Source of the DNA: Stomorhina lunata
Lineage: Eukaryota; Arthropoda; Insecta; Diptera; Rhiniidae
Assembly: GCA_933228675.1 (NCBI GenBank)
Contig: OW121741.1
Coordinates: 116,111,248 to 116,175,247 of the forward strand
Length of the DNA stretch: 64,000 nucleotides
Direction: 5' to 3'
The notes beneath the pieces are model-generated. The model saw only the letters and a list, made by a program, of their open reading frames with translations. It was not told where the DNA came from and ran no database searches. This document shows positions 11,216 through 24,050 of this stretch, in pieces (positions within the stretch are counted from its first letter, which is position 1; each line of letters begins with the position of its first letter). The position numbers were made by a program, and so were the translations under genes.

Positions 11216-11900
11216 AAATGACAAAAAAATTTAAGTCTCAGTGTACTGTGTCCAATATACCGAAATAATGATCATTGCATCTGTTCCAACTATTGGAAAA
11301 GACCTTTTACCTGCTGCATATAACATTCATTCAATCATATAATACGTGAAGAAAATAAGAAGAAGTAGAGATAGAATTGAGTCATCTAAGCCACCTGAGT
11401 GCAGCTATGAAGCCCACATTATCACTCAGTTTACACTTTTGGATGTCATAAAGATCCTGAAATCCTAGGTATCCAACCCAGGACTGTCACTTCTGTAATA
11501 TTACACTAGAAATATAGCGTAACATGTTAGCCTTTAAAATCGCTTAATTGGCTTAAGTCTAGTTCAACTAAACTATTCTGATGGTTTTATTTTATTTTTC
11601 CTGTTAATTTCCTGTTATTTGTTAGTCAATAAAATTTCGATTTGCAAGTGTTTAAAAACTTCGAAACGTACTATAAGGTTCGTTATGATCTATAACAGCT
11701 GCTCACAGAATTCTTGACCTTATTTGAATTTGAAGGTTATTCGTTGATAGAAATTGCCCACTTTACGCTCTCCTTTAGGGGACCCGTATTAGAGCCTAGA
11801 CCCTCACAACCTCCTACTACCTTGCTTACTTTAAAGTTCCATCTTTCAACGTATCAGTAACATGCTCCTCGTGTTCCATCTTACTGGTTTCTCCACAGGG
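11216..11900. other. intergenic, nothing recognised
   Basis: Mixed-composition sequence without a long ORF, RNA gene or repeat that I recognise. Confidence 0.5.
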
Positions 11901-12340
11901 CCCTTAGTGGGTGCTGTAGAGCTCTAAGATTTCTACTGCTTGATGAAGGATGAGAAAATGCCCAAGATATCCTTAGTCGAGCCCTTGATTCTTTCGAATT
12001 AAGCTTCGCTCTGCCGATGCTTCTTGAGATTGTTTCTCTCGTTAATGTTAAGCAACGTTATATCCTTCGTCTTGTCAAACATAGTTCCAAAAGTTTTCTG
12101 CTTTGTTGTGGTGGTGCTGCCACCACTGTCAAAACTAACTGTCCCTTAGGACATGAGACGATCTCAGTTTATTCTGACCCAGAGTCGATATCGCTCTCCA
12201 AATCAGAGCCGGTGGAGTTAGACTGATCTGTCTGGCTCTCTCTGACCATTTGAGCTCGAAATCTTGGTGGGATTCCGACTAAAACCAGGAAATTGATCAA
12301 CGTGACCTCAAATTCCGATTCCTACTCAAGCGAAACATTC
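11900..12340 (-). pseudogene. relic of the acidic-ORF repeat, minus copy
   Basis: The minus-strand reading through ATG 12248 gives MVRESQTDQSNSTGSD, matching MVESSQTEWSDSNCS at 24989 on the plus strand. Similarity also continues upstream across the ATG (NVSLE, ESEFEVTLI versus DVSIE, SDSEHEITI). A stop interrupts the upstream part and the downstream ORF is short. This is therefore a second, broken copy of the element at 24.5-25.3 kb. The 5' and 3' limits are uncertain. Confidence 0.5.
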
Positions 12341-13060
12341 GCCAGTTCGTCTCTCCCGTCTGACCTTCCTGTCAGGGTTAGTTTTGTTTATTTTGTTTAT
12401 TGTGTATCTTTCAGTACACCGTTGAAGCAATTTCTAATATTTACCCCCGACATGAGACCGGAAGCCCTTGGTACAAATATCTCTTGGTTTAAAGTATTTG
12501 AATTAAAAATATGCACATTTTTTGAATTTTGCCATTTCCCTTGAATAATGTTACATTTTTTGCAACTAGAAACGAAATCAAAATTTTCCTCGTATGTCAT
12601 TTAATTAGTATATTCAAGTTTCAAGGGACGAAGGGACACCAAAAGAAAATGTTAAAATGTTTCTGGGGATATGTCCTATAGTGAAAATTGTCTATAACTT
12701 TATTGATATTTTTATGGAATTCTTTCTTAAGCAAATATATACAAACAAAAATAAAATATAAAAGTGTAACAGCAGGGTTGTAAAAAATGGTATTTTTTGC
12801 ATGTGCTGGTCGAGTGTGTGCGATGCAATATATTATGAAAAGAACATGATAAATTTAAAAAAAGTTGCACGTTTTTCAAAAGAACGCGAAGTATTTCACA
12901 ATGTTGCATTTCACATTTTTGTTAGAAAGGAAATCACTATAAAATACATATCCACTTCACATAATATTTAAAGCTAACGGATAGTATTCTTTTATACAGC
13001 CCTGCAAAAGATGTGGATGATCGTGGTGAATTATTCATTTATTTGCTATTGTGAATGAGA
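12341..13060. other. intergenic, nothing recognised
   Basis: AT-rich, with only short chance ORFs. Confidence 0.5.
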
Positions 13061-13943
13061 AAAAATTTTTCTGACTGACATTTGAAAAAAACGTAGATTG
13101 AAAAAACTTGGCAACAAACGAAGACACGACTTTTGTAATCGCATCGCGCATAAATTTTTTTTATTACTTTTTTAGTGCTAATTTATTAATTTTCACAAAT
13201 AACCAAAAGTAATTAAAAATAAACCAATTTAATCGATTGTAGATAAAAACAAAAATAAGAAAATTTGTTTTAAACAACAAAAAACGAAAGAAAAATCAAC
13301 AAGTGGTGAAAAGAAAATAAAACAAAAAGAAATAAAAACATTAAGTTGGCAAAGTTCAAAAGAAACGCAGAAGAAAAGAAGGAAAAATATATATGAGTAT
13401 TGAAATTGTGGCTCAAAAGAGCTTTAAAAATAATAAAAACGAGGTGATTAATTCATTTTTGTAAAAGAAAAGATTAATAATATAATACAACAACAAGAGT
13501 TTATTTTTTTTTTATAAAAAGTTAAAACATATCCACAAAATACTCGTTGGAAAAACAGGCCAGTCATCATCATCATAATCTTTATTTTCAACGTTTTAAG
13601 CAGCTTCAAAGCTGCTATAAAGAAATAAAATAAAAAAAGATCTTATACAAACATAAGTCCATCCATCCATCTATACTATAGATTCTATAGCACATTTTAT
13701 AAAAACACGAGAAAGACTGGGATTCCTACCAACCACAAAAACAACAACAAAAGTCTCTAAACTCTAAGAAGATAATTTCTACTGGTGCTACTACCTACCA
13801 CCAACCGACCTATAGCATAAGTTATTGGTTAGTTAAATAATTTTTGTGCTATAGACTTTACAAACAAAATAAACAAAAACAAATTGTGTTTGCAATTTGC
13901 TGATATTTTTGATTCTATGACGTAAACTCGCTAATAAAATAAG
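13061..13943 (+). promoter_or_regulatory. candidate untranslated first exon and promoter of dia
   Basis: A purine- and AAC-rich stretch (repeated CAACAA/AAACAAAAA) resembles fly 5' UTRs. It ends in AATAAG followed by a consensus donor GTAAGAA at 13944. The first dia coding exon is immediately preceded by a good acceptor (TTGCTTTTAG, 26361-26370), so an upstream non-coding exon is expected. This is the best-looking donor I noticed, but the pairing is inference only and the TSS is unknown. Confidence 0.25.
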
Positions 13944-14362
13944 GTAAGAACGAGATAACATAAATAAATTTTTATGAAACCAGATTTCCAAACTAACCAG
14001 AAGTCACATTTCTTTTCTGTCTATACCTACTTAGATCTTTCTCTTTTTAATTCCAATTATCTCATAGAATTTCTTAGAATCTTTTGGCTGTTTGTATTTT
14101 ATCTTCAAAAGGGTTGATATTTAAAGTTTTGTTTATATTAAGAGATCACAAGGAATTTTTCAAGTTTATTATTTTTATATCTTTTCCTTTTGCCTTCACC
14201 GGTCGCTCGTCCAGGGCGTATACCAGTTGAAAGCAGAAAACTAAAAAAAAAACAACCACATCTTTAACATCCAAATGATCTGCATTTTATCATGAGCAAG
14301 AACAATAACAACATGATTATCATTATCATCACTATTAATAATAATGATAGTGATCATTTGCA
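13944..14362. other. AT-rich, nothing recognised
   Basis: Possibly intronic if the candidate exon above is real. A short near-palindrome of ATCATTATC/GATAATGAT type occurs near 14317-14350. Confidence 0.4.
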
Positions 14363-14756
14363 CAAGGGATGGCAATTGTACTTTGTACTTTTTTAGTACA
14401 TTTTAAACCTGTTTGGTACTGCTTCAGTAAAGCAATTTACTTGGTATAATTTAAATTTTACTACTTTTATGATATTGTTATCTATTTTTAATCAGAGGAT
14501 TGCAAATTCATATAGAAAATCTTAAGAGTTATAGTAAGAAATAATTTTCTAACTTAGATCGATAATTCATATATATATCAAAAAATATATCTTCTCTGAT
14601 TAACTAGTTTCCAGAAAATTAGTATTCCTACGGTTTTTCACAAATTAGTCCAACTAATCTTTAGGACACAAGGTTCTAGATATTCCACAGGCATCTATAT
14701 TGCACCAGGCCTTTGTTGTTTTCTCATAGAACCAGGATCTGAAACTCATATGTAAA

Positions 14757-15000
14757 GGGTGTCCCAAATAAAACGCAATTTTTAAATTTTAAATAAAACA
14801 CAGATATTAAAAAAATCGTGAATCTGTATTGTATCGTAAAGTAGACAGAATGAGGTTATGTATGGAACAAGATGTCGTGCAGATGGCCGCCGCGGCACAC
14901 ATGATCTTTTAATGAAATTTTTTTCAATAATGCAGCGTCTAATTTCCTCTTTTAAGGCTTGAGTCATCGACCTATTACTCGATCACACCAATTAAGGCAA
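14757..15000 (-). pseudogene. mariner-like 3' relic
   Basis: The minus-strand reading gives CVPRRPSARHLVPYIT, resembling the C-terminus of the mariner at 53.6 kb (CRRDRGAHLADILFH). The nucleotide string TTATGTATGGAACAA is shared at 14857 and 53625. The end GTGTCCCAAATAAAACGC resembles a mariner terminal repeat. Truncated. Confidence 0.55.
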
Positions 15001-15039
15001 GTTTCATAAATCTTAAAATTATTTTCTTAGATGATTTTC

Positions 15040-17310
15040 CCGTATAAAGCATTTGCTTATACAAAAAATTTTCGTTTTAAAAGTTTTTTATAAAAAAATT
15101 TTCGTTATAAAAATGTTTGAAAAAAATGTTCGTTATAAAAATGTTTGAAAAAAATTCGTTATAAAAATTTTTTTAAAGAAATCTTTTCGTTACAGAACTT
15201 TTTTATAGAAAATATTTTGATGTAAACATTTTTATATACAAATTTTATAAATTTTTTTAAAGAAAATATTTTTATAAAAATTTTTTCATTAAAAAAATGT
15301 TTGTATTTTTTCATTATAAAATTTTTTTTAAAGAAAACTTTTCGTTACAGAAATTTTTTTATAGGAAATAAAATTTTTTTATAAAAAATATTTCGTTATT
15401 ATTTATAGAAAATTTTTCAGAAAATCTTTCGTTATAATTTTTTTTTACAAAAAATTTTTTGTAAATAATTTTTCTCTATAAATATTTTTTAACGAAAATT
15501 TTTTAAATAAAATTTTTTTATAGAAAATATGTCGTTTTTCGTTATAAAAATTTTTTAAGGAAAATTTTTCGTTATACTTTTTTTTAGAAAATTTTTCGTT
15601 GTAAAAATTTTTTATAAAATTTTTTGTTACAAAAATATTCGTTATAAAAAAATTTCGTAATGAATTTTTTTATAGAAAATTTGTCGTTATAAAATTTTTT
15701 GTTATACAAATTTTTTTATAGAAAATGCTTTATTATAAGATTTTTCGTATAAAAATTTTTTATAGAAAATTTTTGTAAGGAAAAATCCTTACAAAATTTT
15801 TTGATAGAAAATTTTTCGTTATAACATTTTTTTATAGAAAATTTTTCATTATAAAAATTGTTTATTCTTTGCAAAAAAATTTTAATCGAAAATATATCTT
15901 TATAAATTTTTTTTATAAATTAATTTTTCTTTATAAAAGGTTTTTATAGAAAATTTTTCGCTATAAAAATTTTTGATAAAAAACTTTTTATAAAATATTT
16001 TTAAAGTAAACTTTTCTGTATAATTTCTTTTCGTTATTTTTTTATAGAAAATTTTAAATTTTTAAATTTTTTATAGAACATTTTTTGTTTTAAAAATTTT
16101 TTATAAAAAATTTTTCGTTAAAAAAATTTTTTATAGAAAATTTTTTATTGTAAAAATTTTTTTTAGAAAATTTTTCGTTGTAAAAATTTTTTACAAAAAA
16201 TTTTTTGTTGTAAAAATTTTTTCCCGAAAATTTTTTTGCACAAAATTTTTCGTGTTAAAAATTTGTATAGAAAATTTTTCGTTTTTATAAAAAATATTTC
16301 GTTATTATTTATAGAAAATTTTTCAGAAAATCTTTCGTTATAATTTTTTTTTACAAAAAATTTTTTGTAAATAATTTTTCTCTATAAATATTTTTTAACG
16401 AAAATTTTTTAAATAAAATTTTTTTATAGAAAATATGTCGTTTTTCGTTATAAAAATTTTTTAAGGAAAATTTTTCGTTGTAAAAATTTTTTATAAAATT
16501 TTTTGTTACAAAAATATTCGTTATAAAAAAATTTCGTAATGAATTTTTTTTATAGAAAATTTGTTGTTATAAAATTTTTTGTTATAAAAATTTTTTATAG
16601 AAAATGCTTTATTATAAGATTTTTCGTATAAAAATTTTTTATAGAAAATTTTTGTAAGGAAAAATCCTTACAAAATTTTTTGATAGAAAATTTTTCGTTA
16701 TAACATTTTTTTATAGAAAATTTTTCATTATAAAAATTGTTTATTCTTTGCAAAAAAATTTTAATCGAAAATATATCTTTATAAATTTTTTTTCTAAATT
16801 AATTTTTCTTTATAAAAGGTTTTTATAGAAAATTTTTCGCTATAAAAATTTTTGATAAAAAACTTTTTATAAAATATTTTTAAAGTAAACTTTTCTGTAT
16901 AATTTCTTTTCGTTATTTTTTTATAGAAAATTTTAAATTTTTAAATTTTTTATAGAACATTTTTTGTTTTAAAAATTTTTTATAAAAAATTTTTCGTTAA
17001 AAAAATTTTTTATAGAAAATTTTTTATTGTAAAAATTTTTTTTAGAAAATTTTTCGTTGTAAAAATTTTTTACAAAAAATTTTTTGTTGTAAAAATTTTT
17101 TCCCGAAAATTTTTTTGCACAAAATTTTTCGTGTTAAAAATTTGTATAGAAAATTTTTCGTTATAAAAACTTTATAGAAAATTTTCGTTATAAAATTTTT
17201 TTATAGAAAATTTTTCGTTAGAAAAATTTTTATGGAAAATTTCTCGTTTTTAAAATTTGTTTATATAGCAATTTTTTGTAATAAATTTTTTTATTGAAAA
17301 TTGTTCGAAA
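15040..17310. repeat. 2.2 kb AT-rich minisatellite with internal 0.9 kb tandem duplication
   Basis: Irregular units of about 25-30 bp have the form TATAGAAAATTTTTCGTTA plus a T-run. Block 15381-16281 is repeated nearly base for base at 16287-17161. The offset is 906 bp at the start and 879 bp later, because one unit of about 27 bp is missing from the second block near 16470. This is a recent block duplication. Confidence 0.85.
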
Positions 17311-17814
17311 CAAAAATCATACCAAACTGGCAAACACGAAATTTTCGCTTTTAAACAAGTATGATGTCATGACATTACTACATGGCCTTATTTTTTCTGG
17401 TTATGCTATTTACAATTAACATACTACGTTTATAATTAACTTACTACATATCAAAAATTTCTAAATGATGTGATCAAGCAGATACAAGCCTGAACCAGTG
17501 CCGAAGTCTATCTTTGATCCAGGGTATGAACTACAACACTTCAAAGCTATTACTTGGTACAGTCAGAAATTATGACGTCCGGCGCGGAACCGAAAAGCAT
17601 TTACTTAACTAAGTACTTCGTCAAAACTCTCCTTGACCCAAAGACCTGTAAACCTTTTACATTTAGTATAATAGTATGGACTAGACTCCTAAAAGAAAGG
17701 TTTGAAAAACAACAATATTTTTCAGTTAAATACTACAGCACTAAGTAATAGCACCTTTAAAACTTTAAAATAAGAAAAGTTGTACAAAAATTGTACCTCA
17801 ATTACCATCACTAG

Positions 17815-19555
17815 TAGTTTATAAAGAGCATTTACACATTTCTAGTGGTAATGTTTTTATTTATTAGAGGGCCTACCCTTGTTTTTTGTACAGCTCTGTT
17901 GCACTTAGTTATTGTTGTTTAAATGGTACATTTCCTTTTTGTAAAACATTGTGTTTTGGTGATTTTCTGTTTTCCAACTATGTATCTCTTTTACCTCTCT
18001 TTCTCTAAGCAAGGGAGTATATTTCACCTCTTTGCTGTTTTTCATCATTATCATCATGATATCGAATAAAAAAATGTAAACAAAATTTACAAAAACAAAA
18101 AAGGAAATAGTTGTGTTTGAGGGTAATTTTGGAAATTTTCGCGTCGATTATAGAAGTATTGTTTTTAAACAATAATAAAAAATTGGCAAATCTATCGATA
18201 TTATTACCAATAATCTCAGTTATAACAAACATAATAATATATTTTATACTAAAAACTTTATAGTACAATTACAAATTGATTAAAATCAGATCAAATGTGG
18301 TTAATTATTCCACATAGTCCAGAATCGAAAAATCGATTTACAAAAAAAATATAAGCTTCAACGGCTAAAAATGTCAATGCTTTTGTTTTGGTGTTATTAA
18401 CTATTTCATAAATCTTAATAATATTTTTCGAAATTTTCCTCTTTATATTTTGTAATAACTCAAGTTTTTGTGTAATGCTTATTTTTTAAGTAAAACTATT
18501 AGATTTGTTGTTTGGAGCTCATTACATTTAAAATCTATTTTCATTTACTTATTTGGTAATTAATGAACAAGTTTTAACAATTTCTACACAAACCAGTTTC
18601 TCTGATCATATTCTTAAAACTTTTAATTACTTTTTAACGTTATTTTGATTTTTTTTATATTTTTGTTTAGTCTTTGCCAAATTGCATTTATGAATCGTGT
18701 ATTTGGAAGACGTTAAAATTGAAAAATTAAATATTTTTCTATATCGTCAGCGAATTCTGGCTACACCTTTAACTCAACAGACACTAACTTGTTCGTTAAC
18801 AGTAGATGCCAATTTTGTGAATCTTTTTGAATTCAAATTATGTTTTTGTTTTATTTTTGTTTTTATATTTTACCATATTTCTTTCTGATGTTTTTTATAC
18901 ATGATTTTTTGTCGTTTTAAGTTTTAAACTTATTTTAATTTTATAATTACTTTAGATATTATTCTACATTTTAAGTAGTTTATAAGATTAAAAACACACT
19001 CAATTTTGAAACTTATTTAATTTCTTACGAAATCATAAATAAATATTTACCTAAACACTTATGCAATTAGGTTGTTAAAAATTTCACAGATAAAATTAAA
19101 AATTAGTGTAACTTTGTAATTATCTTAAAAAAATCAAAATTTTTAATGATAAAAGCTCAGGCATTGAGAAATAAATTAGTAACATTTTTAAAATTTGAAG
19201 AAAATACTTTACAGTACGTAACTCTTTTAATTTTTTGGTAATTTTGTCAAATATATGAATCTTTCTAAATATTACAAATAATATGAATATGAAAATATTT
19301 TTCGTAAGTGTCTTTCTCTTGGATTAAATTCAGTTGCGTATTAGTCATTAATTTATTTTCCATATGGTAATTTACAGAACTTCATATAATAAAACAACTT
19401 TCAGAATAAACTACAAATCAAAGTTCATCTCGTAATTTTGAATTTGTCAAAATCATTACATTAATTTGCATTAATTAATTTGCAATGAACGATGCAATAT
19501 TTAGGAAAACTGGAGAAAAAAACATCAAGCACTAAACACAGAATTTTATATAACG
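17815..19555. other. AT-rich, nothing recognised
   Basis: Only short ORFs are seen, none with a recognisable family. Confidence 0.5.
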
Positions 19556-19559
19556 GAGT

Positions 19560-21080
19560 GTCTACAAAAAAGTTAAACACTAAACGAATGATTTTGGCAA
19601 TTGCATCTTCTCCTGTAAGGACGAACAAGGAAACCTGGTGACAGCTACAGAAAGCTTACCGAAAGTATGGAAGGAGCACTTTTGCAAATTGTTCGTATCA
19701 AATAAAAGCGACCAAGATGATACGCATAACCAAATCAATGACGACGACGTTTTTTATCCACCACCCAACCAAAATGATGTCAGAATTGCAATAACTCGAC
19801 TAAAAGAATGTATGCATGATGATTGAAGTCTCAGTGTTTTTTGTCCAGTGTTAAAAAAATGAGATAAAACTGTATGTGTCAATTATAGAGGTATAAGCCT
19901 TTTTCAATTGCATATAAGATTCTATCGACCATACTGTGTGAAAAGCTAAATCCCAGTGGAAGTTCTTCACACTACGTCAAATCCTAAAGAAGAACTAAAA
20001 GAAACAAATAGGCACATATCATCTCTTCATTGACTACAGATTCTTTTCACAGAACGATAAGAACGAAGATGTTTACAGCAATGTTTGAGTTTGGCACTGA
20101 TGCAACCTTTTCAATTCAAATCGGTAAGAACCTAAAGGAGCCTATATAACAAAACGGGGATTCAAGCTAGTCGATAGTTTATGATGCGATCTCTTCTATT
20201 TTGTGTTGAAAAATGTCTTCAAGATGCTCCAATTAATACAACTGGAACAATTTTTTTTTTTTTTAGTGGTGAAGGGTATTGTATGGTCGGTTGACCCGAC
20301 AAGCAAACAGTTCACCAGAATTGGAGCACATGTAATCGTTGAGAACTATAGCTTCGTAAAATAATTTGTTTACCTTGGTACACACATAAATCTGTGGCAA
20401 TAAAGAAAAAGTGATTAAGTCGACTAAAGCTAAATTTGAGTTAAGGACAGCTTTGAAATCTTCATATTCAAAAGTTTCAATTATTTTGTACGATCTTTCA
20501 GGAAGTTATAGCATAATTGATTTTTGCTTATGATTTTTTAATGTACAATCGTATTCGGAATAAAAGCATTATAAGCTATTTTTCTAAATAATAAATCTTC
20601 TTTCACAACTTATTAACAAATGGCCGAATTTAAGTGATTGCCATCATAAGGATATGACTATTTTTTTAAATTTATTGCCAAAGAAATAACGACATAAGTC
20701 TCGAAACGTAGAATCATACTTGCCCACAGATGCTATTTTGGCCTAAGCAGTCAGCTAAGAAATAACGCTCTCTCTGTAAAAAATAAAATTACGCTTTATA
20801 AAACGCTTATACTACCGCGTCAACAAGGAATTTCGATATCGATATCGAATAAATCATAAGTTATACGCTGACATCGACATTGTAAAACGTTTTAAACCGC
20901 AGCTACTGCGTTGGCTAGGACATGTTGTGAGAATAAATAAAAAGAAACTCCTGCAAGAAAAGTGTTCCCAAGGGAACTTCTATAAGAGGACGTCCAAAAC
21001 TTTGATGGTAGTAGAGGAAAATCTTTGAAAGCTTGGCCAAAGCGTATGTAATACTAAAATATGCTAGGCCTTTGTCAAGT
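19560..21080 (+). pseudogene. degenerate RTE-like LINE reverse transcriptase
   Basis: Fragments in order: VWKEHFCKLF ... PPPNQNDVRIAITRLKECM (19650-19815), the palm-proximal segment before the RT core of RTE elements; further degenerate sequence; then LLRWLGHVVRINKK (about 20898-20945), the typical RLRWLGHVxRM C-terminal motif; then a GRPK-like basic end. Many frame breaks. A DINE-like end (20263-20312) is inserted in the middle. Confidence 0.65.
20263..20312 (+). repeat. DINE/mini-me-like 3' end fragment
   Basis: TTAGTGGTGAAGGGTAT followed by a GGTCGG...CCGAC hairpin matches the ends at 32580-32625 and 61276-61320. Confidence 0.55.
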
Positions 21081-21165
21081 TTTAAAGTGTTAAATTTGTT
21101 TACTAATTTAGTCAGAATAATTTTTAATTGAAAGAAATTAATTTTTAGTTGAACCATGAATTTAT

Positions 21166-21639
21166 GTTAAGAGGTTGTGGGTTCGAATCCGGGCTCAGGT
21201 TCATATCATACATTTTTATTTTTTGTAATTTTAATAATTTTTATGATTTTTAAATTAGATTAATAATTTTTAAGAATACTGAAAAAACTATGTGACACTT
21301 AGCAGTGTGGAATGCTGCATTTTCTGTGCTGATGAAGTCCGTAGCGGGACAGAAAATGCAGCATTCCACACTGCTAAGTGTCACATAGTTTTTTCAGTAT
21401 TCTTAAAAATTATTAATCTAATTTAAAAATCATAAAAATTATTAAAATTAAAAGTGTGCTGATGAAGTCCGTAGCGGGACAGAAAATGCAGCATTCCACA
21501 CTGCTAAGTGTCACATAGTTTTTTCAGTATTCTTGAAAATTATTAATCTAATTTAAAAATCATAAAAATTATTAAAATTAAAAAAATAAAAATTTATGAT
21601 ATGAACCTGAGCCCGGATTCGAACCCACAACCTCTTAAC
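21166..21639. repeat. fold-back (head-to-head) SINE-like element with tRNA-type B box
   Basis: The left arm 21166-21326 is repeated almost perfectly inverted at 21480-21639. Between them a second partial inverted copy (about 21350-21474) makes a 130-bp tandem duplication. Each arm contains a pol III B-box-like GGTTCGAATCC near its outer end and the string AGCAGTGTGGAATGCTGC. A single, non-inverted copy lies at 59815-59990 and continues into TCCCGCTATGGACTTC. That is the reverse complement of the loop here, so the fold-back derives from a linear element of about 180 bp. Confidence 0.8.
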
Positions 21640-23110
21640 AATAATTTTTAATTTTAATATTTTGAAACAACCCATCTTCAAAAGGGGTGTAACTTCAAAA
21701 TTCTCACAAATTTTTTAAAACCCTTTTGGGATTTTGGTTATAGCCTTATTTTCATTTCAGTTGATCTAGTTGTGAAAAAAATTTTTAAAACAGGTTTTAA
21801 AAGAAATTAACTTGGTAAATATGACTCAAATATATTCTATTCCTAAAAATATAAACTCACAAAGTAGTTAATACAGTTCCACTTAACACCTATTGTTTAT
21901 TTCTTAACAATGATAGATCGATCATCTGCTTACTTTATAACAAATAAACTTAATAATTCTTACTGCATATTTTATTTGCATTTTAAATATCGACTAATAA
22001 ATGAGTAATGTTTGTTCGTAAAATATAAAATCAAAAACTGAATACCTAATTTAATCAATTTTTTAGCGAGGGACCTGAAATACGAATGCCTTAAGTTTTC
22101 GATTAATGGTTCCAAATGTGAAGTCATGCCAAAAACTACAAAAAAGATTAAATTGGAATTTTAACAAAATATTGATAATTAAGTAGACTTTAGTAGCGAA
22201 GCAAACCGAGATCAACTGGAATTTTTTTTATTTGTTTATGTTTTTATTATATTTTTTGTTTATTTTAGTGGCTATGATGTCATTACCAATCGTTTTGGTA
22301 TTATTTAGGTGTAAAAAACATATTTTATTTTGTTTATTTAAATCAACAAGTATTTGATAATTCTGAGTTTTCAATACCTTTTTAATAAAAAATGCATTAA
22401 TTCTTAAATGCTTCTCTCTCACAATTTAAGCTTTTCGATAATGAGTTCCTAAATGGTTCTCTTAATTTTAAACTTCTACAATAATTGTTTAGATTCTTGT
22501 GTAGTATTTTTTTCAAATAATCAATTTCAAAATATTGTACATCATGTTCAAAGATAATGAATTTTGCTTGTTCTTTAACACATTTTTTCCCGTTTGTGTC
22601 TGTTTGCTTCAGTGCACATTTTGAATAATAGAAAAAATAACGTAAAATGTTGTATTATTTTTAATACTTTTGTAATATTAATTTATTTCTCATTTATTGC
22701 TGTAATACCGTATAGGTAATATTTATTGTAAAATTCTGCTTTTATTTTTAGTATTTTTATTATTATGATTATGTGCAAGAATGCGCATGCCAACGTATTA
22801 AAATTGCTGGAGTATCAAACATCATTAAGCTGAAATTTGTAAGCAGTACAGTGGTTTTATAGTTCAAAATTGTAGAATGTTTTCATATTTTTTCTTATAG
22901 ATCTGTGGCTTGTCAATGTCAATTTTCGGCTGTTTTGAGTTAGTCGTTGCTTTAGATTCCATGCTTTACCCTCTTTTATTTGGCTCCAACAGCTAGTCTC
23001 TAACTTAACTCAGAACAGATTTAAAAGTAACTTTCTGGGCGACGTTAGTATGATCAAATTTTCTCAAAACTTTTTTTTGACATTGGCCCTTTTAGCACCA
23101 AGCCACAGAG
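21640..23110. other. AT-rich, nothing recognised
   Basis: No coding potential or RNA gene seen. Confidence 0.5.
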
Positions 23111-23112
23111 AT

Positions 23113-23462
23113 ATAGTAGAGTGAGGTCGGTAATGTGGTATAGGCTGGTGTTTTAAAGTAACTTTTATAATTTTCATTTCATTTGTACCACAATTTTCTA
23201 TATTCACTTATAAAAATCTAATAAAAATAATGTCAAACACTACAACAAATTGACAACATGTGTACCACATTACCTGCCCATTGCTTATAATATCTGTTCA
23301 TGGGATATCTTTGAAATTTTAGTTAAATATTTTTCTCAAATAAATGCGTGGAAGCATAATACATGTATTGTGTTTAGGTTTAAATTTTCATTGGACAAAA
23401 GAAAAAATTTGGAAATCTAAAAACAAATTGGTATACCACATTAACCGCACTTCCTCTATTTA
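23113..23462. mobile_element. MITE-like element with TIRs of about 27 bp
   Basis: The left end AGAGTGAGGTCGGTAATGTG and the inverted right end CACATTAACCGCACTTCCTC (23437-23456) match with small gaps, both leading into GGTATA/TATACC. A third internal TACCACATTACC occurs near 23262. TA flanks are possible. No ORF, so non-autonomous. Confidence 0.5.
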
Positions 23463-23589
23463 TTCAAATATAAATAGTATACAAAATATTAGAATATTCC
23501 TATAAAAATAGTCAAATTTAAAAAATTTTTCCTTTAAAAATTAAATTTTTAAAATTTCCTTAAAAAAAATAGTAAAATTATGAACTTTT

Positions 23590-23936
23590 GGTAAGGTTAG
23601 GTTAGAAAGGCGATGTCAAAATAAATAATGAAAAACATTTGCAGATCCATGGGTCCATTGTGATCCTTTTATGATCGAGATAGAAGACAGGAGAGATAGA
23701 CGGTAAATAAATAATAAGTAGCAGAGGTAATATTGTGTTGCGATAGATAAGTAGATCTATATCTAAGCCGTTTGAGTCCCATGAAGTTTCTCATGAAATC
23801 TGCCACCTAGACATTGAAGTCTTTGATTCTGAAGCATTGGACAGTGACAGATCATATGCTTAATCGATTTAGATGAATCCTGTAATCAGCAAATTCTGCA
23901 GATGACCTGAATTGTTTCATCCCAACTGTTTAGCCT
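23590..23936 (-). pseudogene. R1/LOA-like LINE C-terminal relic
   Basis: The minus-strand reading (with frame changes) gives a Cys/His cluster, ICRIC ... HMICHCP, followed by LGGRF. This is the C-terminal zinc knuckle of R1-group LINEs. It ends in TTTCTAACCTAACC, similar to the AAACCAAACCGAACC end of the copy at 57.99-59.16 kb. Confidence 0.5.
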
Positions 23937-24050
23937 AGTGGTTGTTGTCGTAACCGCGATATTGTTAGTAATATCGCAGAAGTGGCATTCTTTTGTCGTA
24001 ATCCTAAGATTTCCGAGTCGTTCCGGTACTAAGAACCGAATGCTGGGAAC
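23937..24050. repeat. dispersed repeat, copy 2
   Basis: Matches the repeat at 10560-10680 (GAGTCGTTCCGGTA core). Confidence 0.45.

Larger units (their letters stand above)
14363..17814. mobile_element. possible hAT-like element bounded by inverted ends
   Basis: The left end CAAGGGATGGCAATTG (14363) is mirrored at the right by CAATTACCATCACTAG (17799-17814). A third related end, CAGGGATGGCAA, is at 62157. Both inner flanks contain TTGTAC/GTACAA motifs. No matching 8-bp target duplication was found, and no transposase is present. The interior is mainly an AT minisatellite and a mariner relic. Boundaries are tentative. Confidence 0.35.

Noticed and set aside
21166..21639. Long-hairpin precursor microRNA
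   Set aside because: The hairpin is explained by inverted copies of a repeat that also exists in linear form at 59.8 kb.
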